Assembly (NCBI RefSeq): GCF_900128925.1 | Contig: NZ_FQUJ01000006.1 | Location: 159,388 to 223,387 of the forward strand | Length of the DNA stretch: 64,000 nucleotides | Reading direction: 5' to 3' | Source: Modicisalibacter ilicicola DSM 19980 | Lineage (GTDB): Bacteria > Pseudomonadota > Gammaproteobacteria > Pseudomonadales > Halomonadaceae | Shown here: positions 24,401 to 33,383 of the stretch, in pieces | How positions within the stretch are numbered: position 1 is the stretch's first letter | Layout of the letters: each line of letters opens with the position of its first letter | Position numbers and translations under genes: made by a program | Notes under the pieces: generated by a model | The model's database searches: none | Seen by the model: only the letters and a program-made list of their open reading frames with translations | Told to the model about the DNA's origin: nothing

Positions 24401-24824
24401 CCTGCAGCAGCAGAACCGCCTGCATCCCTTCTACCTGGTCTACATCAGCCATACCGGCGAAGTGATCAGCGACTACACCGAGGTCAAGCGCCTGCTCGAC
24501 CTGGCCCGCACTGCGTGCAAGGGGCTGGGCGAGCCCGTCGAAGCCGTCTATCGCGCCTTCAACGAGGAAACCCACGATGGCCGGGAGATGCGGGCCTATT
24601 CTGCGTTACTGGATCAGGCCATCCGCTCAATGATCGAGGTGAAGGAGGATAGGGACATCGATAGCCTGTTCAGCGGTGGCGAGACCACGGCACTGGTCGA
24701 TACCATCGAAGGGCTCGACGACTTCGAGCTGGTTGCCTTCATCGTCATTCGTGACGCGGGCTCGACCATCGACATGGGCACGGAGCACCATACGGCCAGC
24801 AGGGAAAGCAAGAAAGAATCATGA
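21459..24824 (+). CDS. Large SNF2/DEAD-type helicase with PLD-like N-terminus
   Basis: The 1121-residue protein starts with a domain resembling the PLD-like region of defence helicases (KIAASSFSIFAYEALKEEL), although no H-x-K catalytic motif is visible. A superfamily-2 motor follows: Walker A DSVGLGKT (about 276-283), DESHNF (about 365-370), LSATPVNN, and the C-terminal lobe with GTDCISEGQNLQ and QRFGRIDRIG near 830. The ATG at 21459 has AAGGGAG upstream and is favoured over 21375. It overlaps the DUF4391 gene by four bases, starting a four-gene operon with type III mod and res. In such operons the helicase probably assists translocation, but its part is not established. Confidence 0.88.
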   Translation: MEIVDNVSRLLGDDLKDTLQPGARLKIAASSFSIFAYEALKEELEALDSVEFIFTSPTFVPDQASDKFRKEHREFHIPKAERERSVHGSEFEIQLKNKLTQRAIARECADWMRRKARFRSNRGQAAMQPFAGVAASGGDTVYMPLQGFTAVDLGYQQGNAVSNFVTRFREPAHTSQFMALFDQLWQDEEKLEDVTERLREHIASVYRENPPERIYFLMLYHIFHEFLEDISEDVLPNDRTGYQDSVIWQKLFNFQRDAATGVINKLETYNGCILADSVGLGKTFTALAVIKYYELRNRSVLVLCPKKLADNWLTYNRNLTTNVLAQDRLNYDVLCHTDLQRTRGESFGMPLDRVNWGNYDLVVIDESHNFRNNDVYKDRETRYQKLMNQVIRAGVKTKVLMLSATPVNNRFTDLKNQLALAYEGETENLTRHLSGAKDIEGIFRRAQATFNEWSALPPEKRTTGAILQALDFDFFELLDSVTIARSRRHIETFYDTSDIGSFPERRKPLSFHCPLTHRADVIGFNEIFQQLSQLKLSVYAPISYILPSRLKKYEEMYDTEVYSGRSSFKQVDREKSLQALMTTNLLKRLESSVAAFRLTLEGLQDSYQTILDKIAAFKQTGRSDSFADITASFEDADPDDDSIPMPGDTTVGKKVKISLEDMDLPSWEHDLSTDLVWIELLLEEMAKVTPADDAKLQHLKTQIASKLASPINQGNRKVMIFTAFADTAKYLYDNLAPALLESQGVHTGLVTGSDAPKSTIGAMPNSRQHYDFQGLLTLFAPQAKSKAVVYPGEPRELDILIGTDCISEGQNLQDCDYLINYDIHWNPVRIIQRFGRIDRIGSPNASIQLVNYWPDISLDEYINLKERVENRMVIADVTATGDDNVLNAQSNDVAYRREQLRRLQDEVVEMEDLKSGVSITDLGLNEFRMDLLGYMKENGDLSRIPNGLHTVVPARPERGLQPGVIFTLRNLNQHVGHQGSGLQQQNRLHPFYLVYISHTGEVISDYTEVKRLLDLARTACKGLGEPVEAVYRAFNEETHDGREMRAYSALLDQAIRSMIEVKEDRDIDSLFSGGETTALVDTIEGLDDFELVAFIVIRDAGSTIDMGTEHHTASRESKKES

Positions 24825-25489
24825 CGGCACCGCTCTACCAGTACCCTGCCAAGACCGTGCTCGGTCGTGTGGTCGCTAAGCAGCGCATCCTGGCGCATGT
24901 GCGGTCCACTACCAAGCTCAGGGACCGCCTGCGGGACGACGTCGCCCAGATCACCTGGCATGCCAAGCTGGCCCATAACACGCTCAACCTGCCTGGTACC
25001 CACGACGTGCCCGAACTACAGGTCTTCGTGGTCACTCTCAAGGGCGGGGACCTGCATCGAGACGTGCTTCAGGCCATCGACCGCGCCATTCCCTTCCCGA
25101 TCCTGTTCGAGCTGCACGGCGCTCGCGGCATCCGTGTCAGCGCCGCCTACAAGCGGCCCAGCCAGGCTGACCCCAGCAAATGGGTACTGGATGACCACTA
25201 CGCCAGCAGCGACTGGCTGCCAGCCGAGTCGCCCCGGCAGCCGCTTCCCACGGCCATCGACCTGAAGCAGCTCTACCAGCAGCTGCTGCGTAGCCTGCTT
25301 CCAGCGCCGGCTCGACAGGGCGAAGCCTTGCCGGACCAGCTGGAGCGCTTGAGGGCCTTGGACGCCCTCAAGAAGGACGCAGCCACCCTCGAGAAGCGCC
25401 TGCGCAACACGAAACAGTTCAACCGCAAGGTCGAGATCAACGCCGAGCTGCGCTCGATCCGCGAAAAAATTGCCGACTATGACACCTGA
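24821..25489 (+). CDS. DUF4391 protein
   Basis: This 222-residue protein matches DUF4391, a family found between helicase and methylase genes of this operon type. It begins with PLYQYPAKTVLGRVVAKQRI, has a strand-rich centre with ELQVFVVTLKGGDLHRDVLQAIDRAIPFPILFEL (about 66-99), and ends in a predicted coiled coil (about 170-222, LERLRALDALKKDAATLEKRLR). No catalytic residues are known. Overlap with the helicase (ATGA) and near-adjacency to mod show tight coupling. It is probably a structural or linker subunit of the complex. Confidence 0.88.
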   Translation: MTAPLYQYPAKTVLGRVVAKQRILAHVRSTTKLRDRLRDDVAQITWHAKLAHNTLNLPGTHDVPELQVFVVTLKGGDLHRDVLQAIDRAIPFPILFELHGARGIRVSAAYKRPSQADPSKWVLDDHYASSDWLPAESPRQPLPTAIDLKQLYQQLLRSLLPAPARQGEALPDQLERLRALDALKKDAATLEKRLRNTKQFNRKVEINAELRSIREKIADYDT

Positions 25490-25523
25490 TCACGACCGCA
25501 GAGGTCCGGAGACACGCGACACC

Positions 25524-27413
25524 ATGGACAAGCTGAAAATGCACTCTCCTAACCTGACCGAGGCCAACATCGACAAGTTGGCCGAGCTGTTCCCCAGCTG
25601 CGTCACCGAAGCGCGGGATGAGCAGGGGCGGATGAAACAAGCCATCGACTTCGACCAGCTGCGCCAGGAGCTCTCTGACCATATCGTCGACGGTCCTCAG
25701 GAACGCTACCACCTCAACTGGCCCGGCAAGCGGGAAGCCCTCCTTGCGGCCAATGCTCCGATTGCCAAGACGCTGCGCCCCTGTCGCGAAGAGAGCGTGG
25801 ACTTCGATACCACCAAGAACCTGTTTATCGAGGGAGATAATCTAGAGGCCCTGAAGCTTCTTCAGGAAACTTACCTTGCCAAAGTAAAGATGATCTATAT
25901 TGATCCTCCATACAACACTGGCAATGACTTTGTTTATCGAGATGACTTCTCCTCTTCTGTCGAAGACTATCTTTTGTCGTCTAATCAAGTTGGCGAGGCA
26001 CAGGGGAAGTTAGTCGCAAATCCTGAAAGTAATGGGCGTCGTCACTCTGACTGGCTATCGATGATGTATGGGAGAATCAGGCTCGCAAGAAATTTGCTGC
26101 GTGATGACGGGTTGATATTCATCTCTATTGACGATAATGAGCTGGCGAATCTAATAAAGATTTGTGATGAGGTTTTTGGTGAAGAGAATCTCGTTGCAAA
26201 TTTCGTCTGGGAGAAAAGGACTAACAGAGAGAACAGAAAGGTTGTTTCTTCAAGGCACGATTATTTAGTTTGCTATTGTAAGAATGTTAGTCATGGTGGT
26301 CGTGTCCTCAAACAGCTGCCAATGAGTGAAAAGGCACTTGCGAATTATAAAAATCCAGATAATGACCCTCGTGGTCCATGGAAGTCGGACCCTGCTACGG
26401 CACAAGCTGGCCATGGTACGAAGAGCCAGTTTTATACTTTTGTTGCCCCAAATGGGACAAGGCATGAGCTCGAAAGTGGACGTTGCTGGCTTTATACAGA
26501 AGAGGTTATGAAAAAAGCGGAAGAAGAAGGTAGGCTGTGGTTTGGTAAGGAGGGGAATGGGGTTCCGAGGATTAAAACTTATCTAAATGATAAGGAAAGG
26601 GGGCTTACTCCTGAATCTATTTGGTTTGCTCAAGATGCTGCAACTAATGAGCAGGCAAAGAACTATCTGAAAAAATTGTTTGATGGTAAGTCGGTTTTTG
26701 ATACCCCGAAGCCGATTGATCTTTTAGAGATTGCCTTAAGGGTGTCTACAGATAAAGATGATGTGGTTTTAGATTTTTTTGGCGGTTCGGCAACTACAGC
26801 TCATGCATTGATGAGGCTGAATAAATCAGACTCGGGTGAGCGTAAATTTATTCTTGTTCAGCTTGATGAGCCATGCTCTGAAAATAGTGATGCCTACAAG
26901 AATGGCTACAGAACTATTTCAGAGGTGGCTTTAGATAGGATTAAGCGAGCTGGAAGGGAGTTGTCATCTGGCTTGAGTACAAGCCATGGGATTGATTTTG
27001 GCGTAAGAGTGCTAAAAGTTGGACCGTCAAATATGAAAAGTGTCTACTATGAGCCGGGAGAGGTTTTACAAGAATCTCTTAAAGGAATGGTCGACAATGT
27101 TCGTGATGATGTTTTTCCCGAAGACCTTCTCTTCCAGGTCCTTCTGGACTGGGGGGTAGATCTTTCGCTTCCCATCTCCCGCCAGGAGCTTGATGGAAAA
27201 ACCGTCTTCTTCGTCGATGGAGACGAGAAGCATATGGCCCTGGCCGCCTGCTTCGACCTGGATATCGACGAGGCATTCGTCAAGCAGCTCGCCAAGTACG
27301 AGCCGTTGCGCGTGGTATTCCGTGATGCCGGCTTTGCCAGCGACAGCGTCAAGATCAACGTCGAGCAGATCTTCGCCCAGAAGTCGCCCAATACCGACGT
27401 CAAGGTGATCTGA
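25524..27413 (+). CDS. mod: Type III restriction-modification DNA methyltransferase (Mod)
   Basis: Mod methylates adenine and recognises the target site. The 629-residue protein has the catalytic DPPYNTGN near 127-134 before the SAM-binding [11 protein letters not shown] near 419-429, the order of beta-class adenine methylases. Between them lies the target-recognition region. The start at 25524 gives the canonical [15 protein letters not shown] opening; an ATG at 25479 overlapping the preceding gene is possible. Codons up to about 25840 and after about 27115 are GC-rich like the neighbours, but the entire catalytic and recognition core is AT-rich, indicating replacement by recombination. No simple-sequence repeat of the phase-variable type was seen. 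Confidence 0.94.
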   Translation: MDKLKMHSPNLTEANIDKLAELFPSCVTEARDEQGRMKQAIDFDQLRQELSDHIVDGPQERYHLNWPGKREALLAANAPIAKTLRPCREESVDFDTTKNLFIEGDNLEALKLLQETYLAKVKMIYIDPPYNTGNDFVYRDDFSSSVEDYLLSSNQVGEAQGKLVANPESNGRRHSDWLSMMYGRIRLARNLLRDDGLIFISIDDNELANLIKICDEVFGEENLVANFVWEKRTNRENRKVVSSRHDYLVCYCKNVSHGGRVLKQLPMSEKALANYKNPDNDPRGPWKSDPATAQAGHGTKSQFYTFVAPNGTRHELESGRCWLYTEEVMKKAEEEGRLWFGKEGNGVPRIKTYLNDKERGLTPESIWFAQDAATNEQAKNYLKKLFDGKSVFDTPKPIDLLEIALRVSTDKDDVVLDFFGGSATTAHALMRLNKSDSGERKFILVQLDEPCSENSDAYKNGYRTISEVALDRIKRAGRELSSGLSTSHGIDFGVRVLKVGPSNMKSVYYEPGEVLQESLKGMVDNVRDDVFPEDLLFQVLLDWGVDLSLPISRQELDGKTVFFVDGDEKHMALAACFDLDIDEAFVKQLAKYEPLRVVFRDAGFASDSVKINVEQIFAQKSPNTDVKVI

Positions 27414-30400
27414 TGAAGCTCCAGTTCAAGACGCAGGAATATCAGACACGGGCAGTTGAGGCGCTGGCGGACTGCTTTGCCGGCCAGCCCTTTAGTAGCG
27501 GTATCCGCTACCGTATCGATCCGGGCGAGGCCGCGCCCCTGGCGCAGCCGTTGCAGCGGGATATGTACGCCTCACCTGACCCCGACGACGCCGGTTTCAA
27601 GAACGCCGCGCTGGAGCTGACGGAGCTTGAGCTGCTGAACAACATCCGGACCGTGCAGCGCCGCCAGAACCTGCCGCTCTCCGACGGCTTGAAAAAGGAT
27701 GACAAGACCGGCTGCCCCTACAATCTGGACGTGGAGATGGAGACCGGCACCGGTAAGACCTACGTCTACCTCAAGAGCATGTTCGAGCTGAAGCAGCGCT
27801 ACGGCTGGAGCAAGTTCATCGTGGTGGTGCCCAGCATCGCCATCCGCGAGGGTGTGTACAAATCGCTGCAGATCACCGCCGACCACTTCCTGGAGAGCTA
27901 CGGGGAGAAGGCGCGCTTCTTCATCTACAACTCGAAGCAGCTGCACAACCTGGAGAGCTTCTCCTCGGATGCTGGCATCAGCGTGATGGTCATCAACGTG
28001 CAGGCCTTCAACTCCCGTGGCGCCGATAACCGCCGTATCTACGATGAGTTGGACGACTTCCAGTCGCGCCGCCCCATCGACGTGATCAAGGCCAACCGGC
28101 CGATCCTGTTCCTCGACGAGCCGCAGAAGATGGAAGGGGGCAAGACGCTCAGCTCACTGAGCGAGTTCAACCCGCTGTTCATCGTGCGCTACTCGGCGAC
28201 CCACAAGACGACCTACAACAAGATTCACCGCCTGGACGCCCTGGACGCCTACAACCAGAAGCTGGTGAAGAAGATCTCGGTGCATGGTGTCACCACCAAG
28301 GGCCTCACCGGCACCGATGCCTACCTCTACCTGGAGAATATCGAGACGGCCAAGAACAAGCCTCCTGTGGCCTGGGTCGAGTACGAGGAGAAGTCGGCCA
28401 GCGGCGTGAAGCGCAAGCGCCGCAAGCTGGGCAAGGGCGACAACCTGCATGAGCTGTCGGATGGGCTGGACCAGTACAAGGGATTCGTCGTCTCGGATAT
28501 CGACGCTCGGGTCGATCAGCTCAGCTTCACCAACGGCGTCGAGCTCACCGCCGGGGAGGTAACCGTCGACGTCACCGAGAAGGCGCTGCGCCAGATCCAG
28601 ATCCGCGAGGCGGTCAAGGCGCATTTCAAGAAGGAGCAGCTGCTGTTCTCCCAGGGGGTCAAGGTGCTCACCCTGTTCTTCATCGACGAGGTGGCTAAGT
28701 ACCGCCAGTACGATGAGAGCGGTGAGGTGCTGGGCGAGTACGCCCGTATCTTCGAGGAGGAGTACAACCACCAGCTCAACCAGGTGCTGACCCTGGAAAA
28801 CAGCGAGTACAACCGTTACCTGAAGGGCATCAGCGCCTCGGACACCCACAACGGCTACTTCTCCATCGACAAGAAGTCCAAGCGCCTCGTCGACCCCAAG
28901 ACCAAGGCACGCTCGAACGAGACGGACGATGTCGATGCCTACGACCTGATCCTGAAGGACAAGGAACGCCTGCTGTCCTTCGAAGAGCCCACGCGCTTCA
29001 TCTTCTCCCACTCCGCGCTGCGGGAGGGCTGGGACAACCCCAACGTGTTCGTCATCTGTACGCTGAAGCACAGCGATAACACCATCTCCCGGCGCCAGGA
29101 GGTGGGGCGCGGTCTGCGCCTGGCAGTCAACCAGCTGGGTGACCGCATGGACGATCCCATGACGGTGCACGACATTAACGAGCTGACGGTGGTCGCCAGC
29201 GAGAGCTACAAGGATTTTGTCACCGCCTTGCAGCGCGACATCAGCAATGACCTCTCTGAGCGCCCACGGGTCGCAGACGAGTCCTACTTCACCGGCAAGC
29301 TGCTCGTGTCGGATGATGGCGAGGTTGAGGTCACGCCCGCCATGGCCAAGGAGATCTACCGCTACCTGCTCAAGAACGACTACACGGATAACGCCGACCA
29401 TATCACCGAGGCTTACCACCAAGCCAAGGAGGACGGCACCCTGGCCGAGCTGCCGGAGGCGCTGCAGCCCCATGCACAGCAGGTCTTCCAGCTGATCGAC
29501 AGCGTCTTCAGCAACGCCCAGCTGCCGCACATCGAGGACGGCCGAAAGGCCAAGCTGAACCCGCTCAACGACAACTTTCACAAGAAGGAATTTCAAGAGC
29601 TCTGGGAGCGCATCAACCGCAAGGCGGCCTACTCGGTCAGCTTCGACTCGAACGAGCTGATCGAGAAATGCGTGGGCTATCTGGACCTGAAGCTCAGCGT
29701 AAAGCGCCTGGAGTATCAGGTGGAGCGTGGCACGCAGAAGGCCGAAGCCAGTTACCAGGACATGACTAGCGGGCAGGCCTTCACCGTCAACGAGAGCGAG
29801 CGTGTCAAGCATGATGGTTCGCTTCACTCGGCGGTCCAGTACGACCTGATCGGCCGCCTGGCCGAGGCCACGCAGCTGACGCGGCGTACCGTGGCGGTGA
29901 TTCTCTCCAAGGTTCAGCCGAAGACCTTCAAGCAGTACCAGATGAACCCCGAGGACTTTATGGCCCAGGCTGCCAGGCTGATTAACGAGCAGAAGGCCAG
30001 CATGGTGGTCGAGCACATCAGCTACGACCCCATCAACGAGCAGCACAGCCGGGAAATCTTCACCATCGAGAAGCCGGAGAACCAGCTGGATCGAGCCTAC
30101 AAGGCCAACCGCCACGTCTATGACTACGTAGTGACCGACTCCAAGATCGAGCGGGAATTCGTTGAAGAGCTCGATACCGGCAAGGAGGTAGTGGTCTACG
30201 CCAAGCTACCGAAGAGCTTCTTCATCCCGACGCCAGTGGGCAACTACAACCCTGACTGGGCCATCGCCTTCAATGAGAACGACGTCAAGCACGTCTACTT
30301 CGTTGCCGAGACCAAGGGCAGCATGTCATCGCTAGAGCTACGTGAAATCGAGCAAGCCAAGATAAAGTGCGCCACGGAATTCTTCGACACCATCGCCACG

Positions 30401-30460
30401 GCGAAGGTGAAGTATGATGTTGTGGACTCCTATGACAAGCTGATGAATCTAGTAAGATAA
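27413..30460 (+). CDS. res: Type III restriction enzyme subunit (Res)
   Basis: Res is an ATP-dependent translocase and nuclease working with Mod. The 1015-residue protein has Walker [13 protein letters not shown] (about 109-120), DEPQKME as motif II (about 233-239), [10 protein letters not shown] as motif III, and [13 protein letters not shown] with the QEVGRGLRL motif VI near 560-570. The C-terminal nuclease is YNPDWAIAF near 945 plus AETKG near 965, a PD-D-x-K site. It starts within the mod stop codon (TGATG). Length and motifs are complete, so the system looks active. A terminator follows. Confidence 0.96.
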   Translation: MKLQFKTQEYQTRAVEALADCFAGQPFSSGIRYRIDPGEAAPLAQPLQRDMYASPDPDDAGFKNAALELTELELLNNIRTVQRRQNLPLSDGLKKDDKTGCPYNLDVEMETGTGKTYVYLKSMFELKQRYGWSKFIVVVPSIAIREGVYKSLQITADHFLESYGEKARFFIYNSKQLHNLESFSSDAGISVMVINVQAFNSRGADNRRIYDELDDFQSRRPIDVIKANRPILFLDEPQKMEGGKTLSSLSEFNPLFIVRYSATHKTTYNKIHRLDALDAYNQKLVKKISVHGVTTKGLTGTDAYLYLENIETAKNKPPVAWVEYEEKSASGVKRKRRKLGKGDNLHELSDGLDQYKGFVVSDIDARVDQLSFTNGVELTAGEVTVDVTEKALRQIQIREAVKAHFKKEQLLFSQGVKVLTLFFIDEVAKYRQYDESGEVLGEYARIFEEEYNHQLNQVLTLENSEYNRYLKGISASDTHNGYFSIDKKSKRLVDPKTKARSNETDDVDAYDLILKDKERLLSFEEPTRFIFSHSALREGWDNPNVFVICTLKHSDNTISRRQEVGRGLRLAVNQLGDRMDDPMTVHDINELTVVASESYKDFVTALQRDISNDLSERPRVADESYFTGKLLVSDDGEVEVTPAMAKEIYRYLLKNDYTDNADHITEAYHQAKEDGTLAELPEALQPHAQQVFQLIDSVFSNAQLPHIEDGRKAKLNPLNDNFHKKEFQELWERINRKAAYSVSFDSNELIEKCVGYLDLKLSVKRLEYQVERGTQKAEASYQDMTSGQAFTVNESERVKHDGSLHSAVQYDLIGRLAEATQLTRRTVAVILSKVQPKTFKQYQMNPEDFMAQAARLINEQKASMVVEHISYDPINEQHSREIFTIEKPENQLDRAYKANRHVYDYVVTDSKIEREFVEELDTGKEVVVYAKLPKSFFIPTPVGNYNPDWAIAFNENDVKHVYFVAETKGSMSSLELREIEQAKIKCATEFFDTIATAKVKYDVVDSYDKLMNLVR

Positions 30461-30469
30461 ATAAATGTT

Positions 30470-30496
30470 GCCAGGCCCTGCTGTGGCCTGGCTTTA
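30470..30496 (+). terminator. Terminator after res
   Basis: GCCAGGCC (30470-30477) pairs with GGCCTGGC (30485-30492) around a seven-base loop, followed by TTTAT. It separates the R-M operon from the Mrr-like gene. Confidence 0.65.
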
Positions 30497-30523
30497 TGCC
30501 GAAGTTGGGACAAGGAAAGTTGT

Positions 30524-31495
30524 GTGGCTAGAGTGATATTGGTCAGAAGCCCGCTTGAGTTGGCAAAAATAGATCAAGCCGGATATGGCTGGTCTCAAGT
30601 GAATTTTTCTGAGCACTCTTCTGCCGAATCTCTCATGACAGCATTTCGTGACCAAGTCATCGAGGTGGGTAGAAAGGGGAACCAAATTCGGCGATTCTTT
30701 AATATTCGTGCCGGTGACTTGATAGTAGTGCCCGTCGCTCGCGCTATCCTGCTTGCCCGAGCCACTGGTGAGAAGAGCTTTGGATTAGAGGTAGGCTATG
30801 GAGAAAACCGGGTTGGTGCAAAATACTTGCGAGGTCCAGATGGGACCATAAAACGGATTCCTCGCGACGATCTTTCTACCGCTCTTGAAACTCGATTGAA
30901 AATTCGGATGGCCGTTGCATCACTTGATGAGTTTTCAGACGAGCTGGAAACTCTATATGCGCGGCTAGAATCTGGTGGTTTTAGCAACATCAATAGCCAG
31001 CATGAAGCTGAGAACAGTGAAGCAATTGAAGCTTTCAAGAAAACTCTGCTAGAGCGTATCCGAGAAGGAAGCACCTTCCTTTCTGGAGGCGGGAATGGAA
31101 TGGAAATGCTGGTGATGGAGCTCTTGAAGCTGGAAGGGTATGACGTTCACCGGCCTAGTAAGAGGCACTATGAAGGCATTGCAGATGCTGACATTGAAGC
31201 TTACCGGAAGGATCGGTTCAATCCTACCAAGCTCCTCATTCAAGTAAAGCATCATCAGGGTACTACTGGAGCTCACGGCATCCGCCAACTCGCCGCAATT
31301 GATGAGGACGACGCTCAGCGCTGGCTGATCACGACAGCGATCTCAGGGGAAAGCACCAAGGCATTGGCGGAAAAAGATGACATCCAGATAATGGATGGGG
31401 CTGACTTTGTCGATTGGCTCTTTGAACATTGCCAAAACTTGTCGGTTGTCACACGAAGTCGGCTTGGGCTATCCGATGTCCCCGTACTGCTTTAA
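30524..31495 (+). CDS. Mrr-like restriction endonuclease with N-terminal sensor domain
   Basis: This 323-residue protein ends with an Mrr catalytic domain: GNGMEMLVMELLKLEGYDV (about 190-208), a following acidic segment (IADADIEAY) and IQVKHHQG (about 238-245), the Q-x-K end of the nuclease site. The first 110 residues are a strand-rich domain with FFNIRAGDLIVVPVARAILLARA, resembling small barrel (EVE/SH3-like) domains that read modified bases or other signals. The GTG at 30524 is preceded by AAGGAAAG. Mrr-type enzymes cut methylated DNA, so a neighbour of a methylating type III system must tolerate its own mark or be regulated. The exact trigger is unknown. Confidence 0.8.
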   Translation: MARVILVRSPLELAKIDQAGYGWSQVNFSEHSSAESLMTAFRDQVIEVGRKGNQIRRFFNIRAGDLIVVPVARAILLARATGEKSFGLEVGYGENRVGAKYLRGPDGTIKRIPRDDLSTALETRLKIRMAVASLDEFSDELETLYARLESGGFSNINSQHEAENSEAIEAFKKTLLERIREGSTFLSGGGNGMEMLVMELLKLEGYDVHRPSKRHYEGIADADIEAYRKDRFNPTKLLIQVKHHQGTTGAHGIRQLAAIDEDDAQRWLITTAISGESTKALAEKDDIQIMDGADFVDWLFEHCQNLSVVTRSRLGLSDVPVLL

Positions 31496-31519
31496 AAATA
31501 TTGCTTTGGAGGGAATTTA

Positions 31520-31849
31520 ATGGGCTATGATTCGGAGTTCGACCAGCGTCGGCTAGACCAACTAGCATCGACATACCTTTCTGAAAGCTTGGCAGCCGGC
31601 TATGTCGTGTTTTTCGCTGATGACGATGGCCGGCTAGGAAAAGCGACCTGGTGCCTTGATGAGGGACACTACAAGTCCCTGAACGACTCAGGTTTCAAGT
31701 ATCACTTGATGGAGTTGCTTGACTCCCTCTTGGTTTACCGTGCTCAGCATGAGCAGCCAAATGCTACACAAGGGGTGGTTAAGCTGAATAAGGAAAAGCT
31801 CAGAGTGGAGTGGGTCACGCCGGAGGAAGCCAGCCAGCTCGCGGAGTAA
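31520..31849 (+). CDS. Hypothetical protein (109 aa)
   Basis: This small acidic protein begins MGYDSEFDQRRLDQLASTYL after a strong GGAGG. A helical first third leads to a strand pair (YVVFFADDDGRLGKATWCL), then a helix (YHLMELLDSLLVYRAQHE), and ends with a strand VVKLNKEKLRVEWVT. No family is recognised. It begins 24 bases after the Mrr-like gene on the same strand and is probably cotranscribed, so it could be a partner or inhibitor of that nuclease; this is only context. Confidence 0.65.
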   Translation: MGYDSEFDQRRLDQLASTYLSESLAAGYVVFFADDDGRLGKATWCLDEGHYKSLNDSGFKYHLMELLDSLLVYRAQHEQPNATQGVVKLNKEKLRVEWVTPEEASQLAE

Positions 31850-32062
31850 TTTAGCCAGCTATCAAATAGCATTCAGGGTAAAGGTCAGGACTATTTTGAT
31901 CTTTAAAAAATTGAATCCAAGCAGCTCCGATATCTCCAGTTGGCGATATGAAACAAATGACAACAGAGGGTTCCAGCTCGGATGCATAATCAGAATAGGT
32001 CAAAAGAACGCCAAGTCACGCCTCTCTCCAACATTTCTTTGGCTGAGGGGCGGGAGGTCGCC

Positions 32063-32212
32063 ATGACATATGAAACCAAGGAGATGCTGGACTGTCTTCG
32101 AGCAGTAGCTGTTGCAGAGATCGAGAGAAAGCGCCGGCTTGGCCACTATGTTGTCGTTTGGCAGAACAAGCGACCGGTGCTGATCGGAGAGGATGCGCCA
32201 TTAGATCCATGA
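32063..32212 (+). CDS. Small hypothetical protein (49 aa)
   Basis: The frame starts at ATG 32063 with GGGAGG eight bases upstream and encodes a basic peptide with a helix (LDCLRAVAVAEIERKRRLGH) and a short strand (YVVVWQNKRPVLI). An upstream start at 31982 is less likely because the added residues look non-coding. No family is recognised. It stands alone between gaps. Confidence 0.5.
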   Translation: MTYETKEMLDCLRAVAVAEIERKRRLGHYVVVWQNKRPVLIGEDAPLDP

Positions 32213-32318
32213 GACTGCCGCATCACCTAACCTAATACGACCCATTCTCCGATGACTAAGCATGATTCGCTAAAATGGTCTACGCTAATTGAGCAAATCT
32301 GCTGATATGGAGAGCCTT

Positions 32319-32528
32319 ATGGCACGATACTACGTGAATTCTAACGCCCAACCCAATGGAGATCACGAAGTGCACAAGCTGGAGTGCAGTTTTCTCCCAG
32401 ATACGGCTAATCGGCGGTATTTAGGAGAGTTTTCAAACTGTGCCTCTGCGGTCGCGGAGGCTCGGCGGAGTCATTATAGGCAGTCTAATGGCTGCTTCTA
32501 CTGCAGCCGGGAATGCCATACTAGTTAA
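32319..32528 (+). CDS. Small cysteine-rich cassette-type protein (69 aa)
   Basis: This protein starts MARYYVNSNAQPNGDHEVHKLEC and ends GCFYCSRECHTS. The pattern (Y-Y-V-N-x-N-A-Q-x-N-G-D-H-E-V-H near the start, then Q-S-N-G-C-x-x-C-S-x-x-C-H-T-S) is one I know from a widespread family of about 70 residues common in integron cassettes and genomic islands. The three C-terminal cysteines, one upstream cysteine and histidines probably bind a metal. GGAGAG precedes the ATG. The function is unknown. Confidence 0.75.
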   Translation: MARYYVNSNAQPNGDHEVHKLECSFLPDTANRRYLGEFSNCASAVAEARRSHYRQSNGCFYCSRECHTS

Positions 32529-32732
32529 GCATGTCGTTCGGGCCCACCAATACCAGGGTTGGCTAGAATCTCACCGGAGGTGGGCCGTCAACGATAATCT
32601 TTTTCTTCCTTTCTGACCCACTGCTCTGTTATTGCTCATGACGCTCGCATGGTCCGCCTCACCTGTGCTGCCGAGATATAACGGTGATTTGGGGGAACCT
32701 GCTTCACCAGTGGAGTCGAGGAGGGTGGTGTA

Positions 32733-33284
32733 ATGTCGGGGAAGGCACGACGTCAGCGTCAGGATACTTTCGATATCCTCTACCTTTGGTTGACTGGGTA
32801 CGACTTTCAGGTCGAGCTGGGGATAAATCATCGGTTAAGAATGAACCCTCTATGGAGTGATCTCAATTCTCGCGTGATGGAAGCCCGTACCGAGCTGGAA
32901 GTGAGAGGAAAGTGCTTTTACCCCGAGGAACGGAAGGGAGAGAAGTTCGTGTTCACGCTGATTGCGACTCCAAGCCCCCCCGGCTTTACGGACACAGTGG
33001 AAGATATTCAGCAACGTGACTCACATGGTTCTCCGCGGTACCGCACGTATCGTGGCTACCCTGTGCCAGTCTTTGAGTGCCCGAAGGGAGTGGCAAGGCT
33101 CAGGCGTGAGCGTCGCGCCGCTGCTTGGAACGCTTGGATGCAAGTGCCTGAAGGCTATATCAGTGATTGCTTGTCCGTGCTGAGTGCCAAGGCAGCGCGG
33201 TATATCTACATCCACGAGCACATCGTCGAGAAAGAACGCTGGATAAATAGCTTCTCTATCCAGTCAAGCGATCCAGACGAATAA
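32733..33284 (+). CDS. Hypothetical protein (183 aa)
   Basis: A strong ribosome site (GAGGAGGGTGG) precedes ATG 32733. The product is basic and mixed alpha/beta, with an opening KARRQRQDTFDILYLWLTG, a central strand KFVFTLIATPSPP and a C-terminal half rich in arginines and aromatic residues (RRERRAAAWNAWMQVPEG). No family is recognised. It is the last cargo gene before the convergent integrase and shows GC content closer to the host. Confidence 0.6.
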   Translation: MSGKARRQRQDTFDILYLWLTGYDFQVELGINHRLRMNPLWSDLNSRVMEARTELEVRGKCFYPEERKGEKFVFTLIATPSPPGFTDTVEDIQQRDSHGSPRYRTYRGYPVPVFECPKGVARLRRERRAAAWNAWMQVPEGYISDCLSVLSAKAARYIYIHEHIVEKERWINSFSIQSSDPDE

Positions 33285-33383
33285 CACTCGATGCCGAAAA
33301 ATTTGTCCTTCGCTTCTCAAAGTTGCTTGAGCAGCCCTATGATTTGCCTGCATGCGGGAAGAGCAAATGCTGGAGTCGCTAGT

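Noticed and set aside
25524-27413. Phase-variable simple repeats in mod
   Set aside because: No tandem tetra- or pentanucleotide tract was seen in the coding region or just before it.
28154-30115. 653-codon minus-strand frame
   Set aside because: It is a shadow of the GC-rich res gene on the opposite strand.
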